64,000 nt of DNA from a virus. Position numbers and translations under genes: made by a program. The DNA lies in the IMG/VR virus record IMGVR_UViG_3300008259_003217, positions 1-64,000 of that record; one strand, written 5' to 3'. This document shows, one piece after another, positions 8,280 to 16,416 of this stretch (position 1 is its first letter; every line of letters starts with the position of its first letter). A model generated the notes under the pieces. That model did not search any database and was not told the DNA's origin. It was given only the letters and a program-made list of their open reading frames with translations.

Positions 8280-9494
8280 TTATTTAATTAAGGATTTGTA
8301 AAATTCAGCTCTCTCTTTTGTTACGTTATTTAAATCATAACGGTCTTTAACAGTTTCATATAACCTTTCACCCAAGTCAGTGATCATGTTAGGGTTATTA
8401 ACTAGTTTTTTAATATACTTAGACCAGTCACCGTGGTTTCTATGTTCGTCCACCAATAGAGCGTTACCATCGGTAAATTCACCATTTTTTAAAGCGTGTT
8501 TCAAGTCAATCGTATATGGACCAACATTTGAAGCTATAATAGCTTTTTTATAAAACCCAGCTTCAATCACCTTTAATTGTGATTTCATTCTATTGAATAC
8601 GTGGTTTTTAATTGGTGCTAGTGAAATGTCAAATTTGGAATAGTTTCTAGCGTAGTTATTTACCGGCCTGGTCCAAACCCTAACGTAGTTTTCTTTTTCT
8701 ACACCAGGGTAATCATTTTCTGTAAAGGTATTTAAATAGTCTTTGTATTTTGGTGTGATGATTTTATAATTGTCAGTAAATATTTCCTCATATTTAACCC
8801 ATACAGTCTCTTCTGGTTTTATTGGTCTTTGTGTTTTTTGACCTGTTTGTTTGTTAATTTCGGTTACTTGACCTCTAGTGTCAAAACCACAAACAAAAAA
8901 TTGTACTTTATCGTGTACTGATGATAGTTTTGGTACCATCCCATCAAGTAGTTTTAAATCGTGTAAATGTGATGAACCACCTAACCAACCAATTCGGATC
9001 TTGTCTGAAGGTTGTGTTACCTCAGTAAATTGTGGATCTTTAGGGTCAATAGCGTTAGGGAAAACCACTACGTTTTTATTAATTTTTTTTATTTCATCAG
9101 CAAAAATTTCAGTCGTGGTTATCACATAAGACGAAGCTTTTAAATTATTTTTAATTTTCTCGTGAACTTTGTTTTGTAATATTAACTGATGAATCGGGTG
9201 TTCTGGAGTTGGTAACCAATAATCGTCGATGTCAGCCACAACTATAATCCCAAGAGATTTTAAATTCTCAATTATACTAACACAGTTGTCATAATCTTGT
9301 CCGATATTCCTATGGAAGTGTACAATCTGATATTTCTTCCAGTAATTTTGATCATTGATTCTCGGATTATAATCAATATCTACATGAAAGTCATTAGGGT
9401 ACATATTTTGTAGTTTAACATGTGGGTCAACACTTCTAAATTTTCCAACACCAGATTGGTCTGATGGTAATACTAATACATTTATTTTTTCCAT
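8280..9494 (-). CDS. GT4-like glycosyltransferase, first gene of the sugar operon
   Basis: A 404-residue GT-B enzyme. The N-terminal half has VLVLPSDQSGVGKFRS, YQIVHFHRNIG and VVADIDDYW. The second Rossmann domain starts at KIRIGWLGGSSHLHDL, and the donor-binding motif is KVIEAGFYKKAIIASNVG, the E-containing loop of GT4. I chose the ATG at 9494 (MEKINVLVL); an alternative ATG at 9557 adds 21 hydrophobic residues that overlap the terminator of the upstream operon and looks non-coding. It is the promoter-proximal gene of the operon, and its leader lies just downstream of the hairpin at 9560-9583. Donor sugar unknown. Confidence 0.85.
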   Translation of the reverse strand: MEKINVLVLPSDQSGVGKFRSVDPHVKLQNMYPNDFHVDIDYNPRINDQNYWKKYQIVHFHRNIGQDYDNCVSIIENLKSLGIIVVADIDDYWLPTPEHPIHQLILQNKVHEKIKNNLKASSYVITTTEIFADEIKKINKNVVVFPNAIDPKDPQFTEVTQPSDKIRIGWLGGSSHLHDLKLLDGMVPKLSSVHDKVQFFVCGFDTRGQVTEINKQTGQKTQRPIKPEETVWVKYEEIFTDNYKIITPKYKDYLNTFTENDYPGVEKENYVRVWTRPVNNYARNYSKFDISLAPIKNHVFNRMKSQLKVIEAGFYKKAIIASNVGPYTIDLKHALKNGEFTDGNALLVDEHRNHGDWSKYIKKLVNNPNMITDLGERLYETVKDRYDLNNVTKERAEFYKSLIK

Positions 9495-9550
9495 AATATT
9501 TTTTGTTCTTGTAAAAGTATACCAAGAAAAAACGAAAATATCAATGGTTA

Positions 9551-9583
9551 AAAACAAAAAACCCCAACCATTCGGTTGAGGTT
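9551..9583 (-). terminator. rho-independent terminator of the 12363-9608 operon
   Basis: Read on the minus strand, a 10-bp stem (AACCTCAACC pairing with GGTTGGGGTT, one G-U pair) closes a 4-nt loop and is followed by a T-rich tract (TTTTGTTTT). It lies 25 nt beyond the stop of the last gene of the preceding operon and separates it from the glycosyltransferase operon. Confidence 0.85.
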
Positions 9584-9607
9584 ACAAATATACAATTTAT
9601 TTTTATA

Positions 9608-10180
9608 TTACTGCTGTATTTTTTTAATTCTTGTTAATTTACCTTCGAATATATGTTTCCCAACTCTAAATTTAAAGGTTTCATTACTTTTAGTTTCAGA
9701 TTCAGTTATTAAACCGTTTTCCCTAAGTACATCTTCAATTACCTCACGGATTACGGATTTTAAATCTGATGAAACACCAGGTGATGACTTTCTAACTTCT
9801 GACATTAATTCACCGTTAGCTTTGGTATTCATTAACCTGGAAGCTTTTTCAACCAACTCTTCCGTTAATACGGATTCAGTTGGTGTCCCCATACTTGGTT
9901 GTTGGATTGGGTGTTCAATCATTAATTGTTTAATCTCGTCAGGTAAATTGGATTTTAAAATTCTATCACTTGATGGGATTTCACTACTACGTGTTTGTGG
10001 TTTACTTTCCATCATCAATTCTTCCGGAATATTATATTTACCGTTGACCCCTTGAAAGTCCTCAACCTGTGGTGACGATAATCTACTTTCACTAACACTT
10101 CCTCGATTAATTGTGTTGTGTTTTTCCATTATTTTTTTGGAAATCATTAATTTTTGTAACAGTTCTTGTTCTGAATTCAT
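9608..10180 (-). CDS. hypothetical phage protein with conserved-looking C-terminal beta segment
   Basis: I do not recognise this 190-residue protein. The N-terminus (MNSEQELLQKLMISKKIME) is helical, the middle is polar and probably disordered (many Ser, Pro, Gln), residues 130-155 form an amphipathic helix (KSVIREVIEDVLRENG), and the end (FKFRVGKHIFEGKLTRIKK) looks like a short beta hairpin. Last gene of a five-gene minus-strand operon that opposes the virion genes; followed by the terminator at 9551-9583. A structural or assembly role is possible but not shown. Confidence 0.75.
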   Translation of the reverse strand: MNSEQELLQKLMISKKIMEKHNTINRGSVSESRLSSPQVEDFQGVNGKYNIPEELMMESKPQTRSSEIPSSDRILKSNLPDEIKQLMIEHPIQQPSMGTPTESVLTEELVEKASRLMNTKANGELMSEVRKSSPGVSSDLKSVIREVIEDVLRENGLITESETKSNETFKFRVGKHIFEGKLTRIKKIQQ

Positions 10181-10181
10181 A

Positions 10182-10643
10182 TTATACTACATTTTGTTCT
10201 GGTCCTCCAGGTTCTTCCGGTTGTTGTGGTTGTTCTGGCTCAGGTTCTTCCGGTTGAACGTTGTCAAACTTAGCGTTTATTATTACTCTAATCATACTTT
10301 TATCCCCAAGTGGATTATAGTCCGGTCTTGGTTCGTTAAATGTCTCGGTTGTCGGTTTCAAAGTGATTATTTTATCCAATCTAAACATCCTCCAACTAGG
10401 TAATGGTTTCTCACCTAAATAAGCTCTATGTGATGAACCTTCAATATCCCAAGCTCTGAGTACCGGATTATCTGATTTACTATAACCAAAACACACCGGT
10501 TCCACAATTCTAAGTCCACGACCACCAGGTTCATCACCCTCATAATAGATGATAACTCGTTTTCGTTCCCTAATAGCTTTAACTACGGAATCGATAGAAG
10601 CTACCTCAAGGATAAGATTATTTAGAGTATTGTAAAGTTTCAT
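10182..10643 (-). CDS. WYL-domain-like protein
   Basis: Residues 20-95 resemble a stand-alone WYL domain: VVKAIRERKRVIIYYEGDEP, then RIVEPVCFGYSK, VLRAWDIEG (position of the W-Y-L strand), and SWRMFRLDKIITLKP, which matches the characteristic R-x-F-R-L-D-K-I strand. WYL domains sense ligands or nucleic acids and regulate transcription or defence enzymes in bacteria. Here there is no helix-turn-helix, so it is not a conventional repressor. The C-terminal 25 residues are a Pro/Glu/Gln-rich tail. It starts in a TAATG overlap with the upstream gene. Confidence 0.75.
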   Translation of the reverse strand: MKLYNTLNNLILEVASIDSVVKAIRERKRVIIYYEGDEPGGRGLRIVEPVCFGYSKSDNPVLRAWDIEGSSHRAYLGEKPLPSWRMFRLDKIITLKPTTETFNEPRPDYNPLGDKSMIRVIINAKFDNVQPEEPEPEQPQQPEEPGGPEQNVV

Positions 10644-10930
10644 TACGCTGTTGGTGTTGTGTAAGGTTTTGTTTTTTGATATTCATTAATTTTAATTTCA
10701 TTGATTCTTTCTATGTTATCCACAGATGAACCACCATTAGTAGTGTCCAAAAAAGATCCAGTACCCTTACCATATTCATCACCATCACTAATCGCGTCTT
10801 TGTTTGTGGACGAATAGGGATTAACACTTTTATAGTCGTTTTTAGGTATTAATTTTTGTCTTTGTTGATCAGCGATTTGTGACAACTCATTATTTGGTTG
10901 ACTAAAATCTAAATGTTCTGTTGTAGCCAT
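10643..10930 (-). CDS. small hydrophilic hypothetical protein
   Basis: 95 residues, rich in Asn, Ser, Asp and Thr and without hydrophobic core or membrane segment (for example NPYSSTNKDAISDGDEYGKG), so probably intrinsically disordered. No recognisable family. Its stop overlaps the start of the WYL-like gene by one base and it begins one base after the preceding gene, so it is clearly part of the operon and likely translated. Confidence 0.65.
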   Translation of the reverse strand: MATTEHLDFSQPNNELSQIADQQRQKLIPKNDYKSVNPYSSTNKDAISDGDEYGKGTGSFLDTTNGGSSVDNIERINEIKINEYQKTKPYTTPTA

Positions 10931-10931
10931 G

Positions 10932-11402
10932 TTAAATTATTTTTTTCATTATTTCGTTTATCCTCCTAAGAGATTCGGTTATTTGTAATTCGTCAGTTAA
11001 GTTACTATGTTCTTTTGACGGTCTAACCATATCACCCAACCACCCAAGATCATCTATCAATCCTTGGTTAACATCATCTGGTACATAATCTTGTCTAATC
11101 TGTTTATATTGATTATCATCATTTCTCATATTTCCCAATGTGTTATCAACCCAGGATCTCATATAATCAGCACCATTTAAAATAAAGGGAGCGTCTTTCC
11201 CGTCCCCGGTATAATTGTCAAACCAATTTTTAATTCTACCAAGTTGTTGGTAAGTTACCATACCAGTATCACGAAGTTCCTTGTTTCTCATGTGTCCCTC
11301 AGTTGATGAGTTTGAGTCTGGGAACATGTCAAAACACTTTTGTAGATATTCAGTTATTTCTTTTGGTAACTCAATTTCCTTTCCGTATAAATCTTTATTC
11401 AC
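10932..11402 (-). CDS. hypothetical protein
   Basis: 156 residues, mostly helical by composition, with several aromatic-rich segments (LGRIKNWFDNYTGDGKDAPF, YMRSWVDNTLGNM). No family recognised. It overlaps the end of the upstream LETM1-like gene by eight bases, indicating translational coupling, and lies in the five-gene operon ended at 9551. No signal peptide or membrane helix. Confidence 0.7.
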   Translation of the reverse strand: MNKDLYGKEIELPKEITEYLQKCFDMFPDSNSSTEGHMRNKELRDTGMVTYQQLGRIKNWFDNYTGDGKDAPFILNGADYMRSWVDNTLGNMRNDDNQYKQIRQDYVPDDVNQGLIDDLGWLGDMVRPSKEHSNLTDELQITESLRRINEIMKKII

Positions 11403-12363
11403 TTTTTTTAAAGTATTGGATTAGTTTATTAACACTTATACCTTCTTTTTCGGCTATTTTTTTAATGGAGTCAATATTTCTTTTTAATATCCTTGATATT
11501 GTGTTCTCTTCGTTTTTCCCAACAACGTCATCAGATTTATTTTTTTTGTTTAGAATTACCTCGTCTATAAGTTTTACCATTTTATTTTTTTCCAATTCGG
11601 TTAACTTTCTTTTGGTGAAACATTTTTTACATCGACCACGTTTTTTTTCTTGTTTTAATTCTTTATCTAAGTTTCTGTCAAAACCTAAAACTTTTAATCT
11701 ATGATATCTTTCCTCGGGATCATCAATACCCATTTTTTTTAAAATTCGATTAGCTTGATTCCAAGTCGACGCGTTTTTAGTTTCCAAAAACCCAAAAGCT
11801 TCTGATTTATCGTCTTCATCTAATAATTTATTTGGTTCATCTATTTCAGATTCACCATAATATTTTCTCATATATGGCCATTGGTTTGTTCTAGCCATTC
11901 TAACAGTTTGGTCCATAGTTTTTCTTGGGTGTAACAATTGATTTAAAATTGGGTAACTGGAACTACTAAACGTTCCGTCGGGTCCAATTACCTCATCTAT
12001 TTCACCATCAGATTTTTCTGGTTTGTTTTTATATTTCTCAGGAACCTTACTATTCAATTTAATCCCAAGTTTTTTACTTAATTCAATAATAAATGGTGTA
12101 GCTAATGAAGATCCTGGTAAAATTTGAAAAATAATTAATGGTAATATTTTTAATATGTCCGTTGATTGATCCTTAATGAATTTTTTATCTTCATCAGTTA
12201 AATTAAATTTACCTTCCTTTTTATAGTCAACAATAGCTTTAGATAGTATCTTACCTAACACCCTAGTTTCAGACATCTCATTTTTAGCACCATCAAGGTA
12301 TTTTTTAAAATATCCAGTGATAGATTTTTGATTAACCTCACTATTTTTATTATTCTCGCTCAT
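11395..12363 (-). CDS. protein with LETM1-like segment
   Basis: 322 residues. Residues 40-105 (LSKAIVDYKKEGKFNLTDED, then DILKILPLIIFQILPGSSLA and TPFIIELSKKLGI) resemble the core of LETM1-like domains, in which a helical segment with IVP/ILPGS precedes PF-E-L. Such domains occur in ribosome-binding mitochondrial proteins and in uncharacterised bacterial and phage proteins; the phage role is unknown. The C-terminal half is basic, with a CKKC pair (RGRCKKCFTKRKL, possibly half of a metal site) and a final helical KEGISVNKLIQYFKKSE. First gene of the operon. The LETM1 relationship is a moderate inference. Confidence 0.6.
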   Translation of the reverse strand: MSENNKNSEVNQKSITGYFKKYLDGAKNEMSETRVLGKILSKAIVDYKKEGKFNLTDEDKKFIKDQSTDILKILPLIIFQILPGSSLATPFIIELSKKLGIKLNSKVPEKYKNKPEKSDGEIDEVIGPDGTFSSSSYPILNQLLHPRKTMDQTVRMARTNQWPYMRKYYGESEIDEPNKLLDEDDKSEAFGFLETKNASTWNQANRILKKMGIDDPEERYHRLKVLGFDRNLDKELKQEKKRGRCKKCFTKRKLTELEKNKMVKLIDEVILNKKNKSDDVVGKNEENTISRILKRNIDSIKKIAEKEGISVNKLIQYFKKSE

Positions 12364-12394
12364 TGATTAAACGTAATTCAATTTAGTTTTTAAA

Positions 12395-12402
12395 TATAAA
12401 TA
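12395..12402 (+). promoter_or_regulatory. TATAAATA, T4-late-promoter-like box
   Basis: Exact match to the T4 late promoter core 31 nt before the ATG at 12434. In such AT-rich spacers the octamer is expected a few times by chance, so the assignment rests on its position in a divergent intergenic region. Confidence 0.4.
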
Positions 12403-12415
12403 CTTTCATTTATTG

Positions 12416-12422
12416 TATTTAT
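12416..12422 (+). promoter_or_regulatory. TATTTAT motif, 11 nt before ATG
   Basis: GTATTTAT followed by the A-rich TATTAAAAAG directly before the start at 12434. One of eight sites of the same form at 11-16 nt from a start codon (see findings). Confidence 0.45.
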
Positions 12423-12433
12423 TATTAAAAAGT

Positions 12434-14665
12434 ATGGCTCAACAGAATATTAATCAATATGTTTATCAGAAATATAAGATAAATCTTATATCTGACAGTA
12501 TGGATATGTCATTAACATCTGATGAACGTGATTACGATGAAGAAGTTTTATTTTCACCTTACTTAATAGCTGAAACATATGGAAATAAATTACCTATATA
12601 TTTTGACACAAATAATTTTTTAACAACAACACAACCAAATCTTATTTGGAAAAATTACAATTATAATAATGTATTTGTATCTCAAAACTTTTATAATCCA
12701 GATAACATAAATTTTTGTAACTATTCATCATCAACCTCATGTGATATTGGGTTGACTGGTATTGACAATGGTTTAGTTGATGTGATGACGGGAATTAGTT
12801 TAAATTACACGAATGGTTTATATGTTGATCCATTTAAATTTAATAGATTATTTTACGATCGAAGAATGAAAATGTTTCAGGTTACCGGACATACAAAACA
12901 ATATGATATTTTTTCGGGTAGACCACAAAACACATTGTATGAGATAGTAAGTAAAAACCACCCAAATTATGGATATTACCATGAATTGTATGGTGGATTT
13001 TATCAAGGGTTTTATAAACTTTTTGGTTATGACTATGACATATTACCAGAACGTATGAGTAAGGGTTGGTCGGTTGAGATGTTGTTAAGACCTAGATTCT
13101 GTGATGAGTATCCGGTATCATCTGGTGAGACAACCTTAAATATTTTATACCCAAACAATAAAAATACATTTTTTTATTTTGGTACCAGAGCTGAAAATAA
13201 ATTTTATCATTACGCTGACGGGTCCCCAAAATGTTTAACCGGGTATACTCGTGTAACAACACCACTAGCTGATTGTCTACAAACTTGTGCTTGTTGTTCG
13301 GTCGAAGCGGTATTTACAACAGGAATCACACCTGATTATGTTTTAGAAAATATTACAAACAGTAGATGTATATTTGTTTACCCCCCAAGATCTAAAGATG
13401 GAAAACATGATCCACATTTAAATTATGGATGTGATCTTTGTGGTGGGGATAAAGAAAAAAGATTAACTTGTGGTTGTAGTTGTGGTGAAGACCCATGTGA
13501 AACTTGTGGGTGGGAATGTAGAACACACAAATGTTTTACCACGAAATACCCAACACCCACACCAACACCCACACCTAGTCCAACCCCTAATTGTGAATAC
13601 CAAGTACCGGTTTGTACACCAAGTTGTACGACGTGTAAAACATGTACTGATTGTACAGATTGTTCAACAAATGAGGGGATTAAATCAATTGAGGATACGT
13701 GTGAAAAGGATCCATTGTGGGATTCGTTATCAAACGCTATGTCTATTAAATTTTCTGGTGATCCCAAAAATCCAAAAATTTGTGTTAGGGTTTTAAAATT
13801 AACGGGAACTTGTGAAACAACTGGAACTACTGTCACAGGTTTAACATTTACAACAGGATATACGGTTGTTAATTATTGTTCACCAAATGGGGTTTATGAT
13901 TATTGTGAAAAACGTAATATTGGATTTTTAGATATCGAGAAGTGGTTACAAGTTGATGTCGTGTGGAGTCGGTATACATTTTTAGATTTCTGTGATCTAA
14001 AATACTTTGGTGGTCTTGGGGATATTAGTGAGGTTAAATATTTGGATTCATTAGCTAATGATACTGTTAAATTAATTTCACCCCCAGTTACTAATGGTAT
14101 TAAAACACCACAAACTGTAGAACTTGTTAATTTAAATAAAAAGTGGTTAGATGATGTAAAATATCGAATGGGTAGATTAAAGATCTATGTGAACGGTAAA
14201 CGGTTCTTCACTATTGAGGACTTTGAGGAAGTAATTCCTAGAGCTTTACATACCGATAAAGAAAAACAAGTTGGTGTTCCTTTTAATATCTCTTGGGGTG
14301 GGGGTACACAAGGATTACATGAGAACTTAACATTCTCTTCCTGTACCGGATTAACATCAAATTATATTCAGGATCCAGAATGTTTTCCAAATAATATATT
14401 AAGTGGTACAACATTTTCAAAATTAAAAACTAACATTTTACTAGAACAAAATTTTGGTGGTTACTTTGAGGGTGGGATAACTCAATTTAGAATGTATGTT
14501 GAACCATTAAACTCGTCGGAAGTTAAACATAATTTTAATTTATTAAAAAATAAATTTGAAATGTTTGATCCAGACTGTCCAAATTGTGATACAAAATATT
14601 GTGAAACTAATGATTTAACATATACCATAAACGATTACACAACAACAACCACAACAATTATATAA
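12434..14665 (+). CDS. virion surface protein with Cys-rich region and PT linker
   Basis: 743 residues from the ATG at 12434 (MAQQNINQ); an ATG at 12413 would overlap the TATTTAT motif. Residues 1-260 are aromatic- and Asn-rich beta structure. A Cys-rich stretch follows (CACCSVEA, CDLCGG, CGCSCGEDPCETCGWEC), then a TPTPTPTPSPTP linker, then a second Cys cluster (CTPSCTTCKTCTDCTDC). The C-terminal part (about 430-720) has LQVDVVWSRYT, MGRLKIYVNGKRFFTIEDF and FNISWGGGTQG, which look like a LamG/concanavalin-type jelly roll (a lysyl-isotype YVNGK strand). Probably a tail fibre or surface adhesin. First gene of the large plus-strand fibre region. Confidence 0.7.
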   Translation: MAQQNINQYVYQKYKINLISDSMDMSLTSDERDYDEEVLFSPYLIAETYGNKLPIYFDTNNFLTTTQPNLIWKNYNYNNVFVSQNFYNPDNINFCNYSSSTSCDIGLTGIDNGLVDVMTGISLNYTNGLYVDPFKFNRLFYDRRMKMFQVTGHTKQYDIFSGRPQNTLYEIVSKNHPNYGYYHELYGGFYQGFYKLFGYDYDILPERMSKGWSVEMLLRPRFCDEYPVSSGETTLNILYPNNKNTFFYFGTRAENKFYHYADGSPKCLTGYTRVTTPLADCLQTCACCSVEAVFTTGITPDYVLENITNSRCIFVYPPRSKDGKHDPHLNYGCDLCGGDKEKRLTCGCSCGEDPCETCGWECRTHKCFTTKYPTPTPTPTPSPTPNCEYQVPVCTPSCTTCKTCTDCTDCSTNEGIKSIEDTCEKDPLWDSLSNAMSIKFSGDPKNPKICVRVLKLTGTCETTGTTVTGLTFTTGYTVVNYCSPNGVYDYCEKRNIGFLDIEKWLQVDVVWSRYTFLDFCDLKYFGGLGDISEVKYLDSLANDTVKLISPPVTNGIKTPQTVELVNLNKKWLDDVKYRMGRLKIYVNGKRFFTIEDFEEVIPRALHTDKEKQVGVPFNISWGGGTQGLHENLTFSSCTGLTSNYIQDPECFPNNILSGTTFSKLKTNILLEQNFGGYFEGGITQFRMYVEPLNSSEVKHNFNLLKNKFEMFDPDCPNCDTKYCETNDLTYTINDYTTTTTTII

Positions 14666-14705
14666 AAAAAATTTAGTCGAATAAAAATTTTCCCAAGATA
14701 TTAAC

Positions 14706-14712
14706 TATTTAT
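14706..14712 (+). promoter_or_regulatory. TATTTAT motif, 37 nt before ATG
   Basis: CTATTTAT followed by AGAAAAGTAA in the 84-nt gap before the IGGG-repeat gene at 14750. Same form as the other sites but farther from the start, leaving room for a longer leader. Confidence 0.3.
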
Positions 14713-14749
14713 AGAAAAGTAAATAAACAACTTAAAAAAAAAATTAATA

Positions 14750-16390
14750 ATGGCAATTATAATTCAAGGTATAGGACCTGGGTCAACACTAAGAGATTCG
14801 AACACTAACCTATCGAACGGAAGCTGTAGTACCGTAGCTGGTGGTCAATTAAATACGTCACAATTAACTGAAACTATCGTCGGTGGTGGTTGTAAAAATA
14901 CCGCTGGACCAGTATGGTCAACTATCGGTGGTGGAGCGTGTAACCGAATATCAACAACAAAAGCTTCTGGGTCAGCACCTTGTAGTACAATTGTTGGTGG
15001 TTGGAGAAACGTAATTAATGTGAACAGTGAGAGATCAACTATTGGTGGTGGAGCGTGTAACAATATCAGTGGTATTGAAGGTTTCATTGGTGGTGGTATC
15101 TGTAACAATATTATTACTGGTGTTGACAACACTATTGCTGGTGGTTCAAGTAACTCTATACGAGAATCAAATGTGACAATAGGTGGTGGTCAACTTAATA
15201 GGGCTTTTGCCATTAACTCTGTAATCCTTGGGGGTAACTGTAACCTAACACAATCAATAAGTAGTGTTATTGGTGGTGGTGATAATAACACAATACTACC
15301 AAGTGTTGATGGAAAAGGAAATATAAACGTTATTGGTGGTGGTGCAAGAAACACCATTGACCCGTTTGGTATATTTAGTTACTCAACAATTCTAGGTGGT
15401 CAGTGTAATTTCACTAGTGGTGCTAACACAGTAATTGGTGGTGGAACAAATAACACGGCTTTACAAATAAACTCAATCGTTGGTGGTGGTTCTTTTAACT
15501 TAGCTAATGCTGCTTCACCAGCAATTGGTGGTGGGGTTCGTAATACAACACTTGGTCAAATATCTTCGATTGGTGGTGGTAGTGGGAACACAATAACAAC
15601 GACAGCTTGTTCATCAACAATCGGTGGTGGATTTGGTAATACAATAACTGGACAAAGATCAGCAATCTTAGGTAGTTCATCAAATAAAATTACAGGTAAT
15701 GATTCATTCATAATCGCTACAAGTTCAAGTGTTAGTGCTAACCGAAGTGTAGCTTTGGGTGGATCTAACGTTAACGTAACTGTTGATGATTCGGTTTACG
15801 TACCAAAACTTAACATTAGAAGTTTTCCAAACACTTCACCAATATACGGATTAGCGGTTGACGCTAACGGATTTGTTGTACCATCAACTAATCCAGGTGT
15901 TAACTTTGTGGTTGACGCTTTCTTATCGGAAGGTTCACCAGATCCAGTAAATAGTGTGTCTTCTGGTTTAGGTAATGATTTATCAAACTCATTGGTTGCG
16001 GTAACACAAACACCGACATTACAATATAATGATTACATCGGGTCATATGATAACGCTACTGGTATTTGGACATGTCCACAAAGTGGTAGATGGAACATGA
16101 GTTTTTATGTTCATTTAACTGGTCCAGACGCGGTTAATGGGTGGTATTCATTAGCTGAGGGTATGATTTACGCTGGTATTGTTGATGTTGTTACTGGTGA
16201 GGTTTACGCTTCAAGTACATTCTACACGTCAAACATTCAAAAATACGCTGATATTAACGGTGGACAATGGGGTGTGTTACTAAACGCTGGTGACCAATTA
16301 TGTGTTAGAGTACTTAATACAACAGGATTAAACTACACAACTGTAGCACCTGATGATTATGTTAGGTTCTCAACACAAAGAGTTGGATAA
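14750..16390 (+). CDS. IGGGxxN-repeat fibre protein with C1q-like head
   Basis: 546 residues. Residues 20-340 consist of about twenty repeats of the form S-x-I-x-GGG-x-x-N-x-I (for example STIGGGACNNIS, FIGGGICNNI, TVIGGGTNNTA), spaced about 13-18 residues, which would stack as a beta-roll or beta-helix shaft. Cys often precedes the Asn. After a connector (residues 340-385, VYVPKLNIRSFPN), the last 150 residues read like a C1q/TNF jelly roll (NDYIGSYDNATGIWTCPQSG, RWNMSFYVHLTG, LLNAGDQLCVRVLN). Shaft plus C1q-like head is a classic receptor-binding architecture. It is followed by the protease-like gene and a paralogous repeat protein. Confidence 0.85.
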   Translation: MAIIIQGIGPGSTLRDSNTNLSNGSCSTVAGGQLNTSQLTETIVGGGCKNTAGPVWSTIGGGACNRISTTKASGSAPCSTIVGGWRNVINVNSERSTIGGGACNNISGIEGFIGGGICNNIITGVDNTIAGGSSNSIRESNVTIGGGQLNRAFAINSVILGGNCNLTQSISSVIGGGDNNTILPSVDGKGNINVIGGGARNTIDPFGIFSYSTILGGQCNFTSGANTVIGGGTNNTALQINSIVGGGSFNLANAASPAIGGGVRNTTLGQISSIGGGSGNTITTTACSSTIGGGFGNTITGQRSAILGSSSNKITGNDSFIIATSSSVSANRSVALGGSNVNVTVDDSVYVPKLNIRSFPNTSPIYGLAVDANGFVVPSTNPGVNFVVDAFLSEGSPDPVNSVSSGLGNDLSNSLVAVTQTPTLQYNDYIGSYDNATGIWTCPQSGRWNMSFYVHLTGPDAVNGWYSLAEGMIYAGIVDVVTGEVYASSTFYTSNIQKYADINGGQWGVLLNAGDQLCVRVLNTTGLNYTTVAPDDYVRFSTQRVG

Positions 16391-16416
16391 TATAAACTAA
16401 AAAAATAACAATAACA

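Noticed and set aside
9585-9592. TATATTTG on minus strand as a promoter
   Set aside because: No TTTG about 20 nt upstream, and transcription would start inside the terminator hairpin; treated as chance.
12413-12433. Upstream ATG 12413 for the virion protein
   Set aside because: It adds seven residues over the TATTTAT motif; ATG 12434 (MAQQNINQ) fits better.
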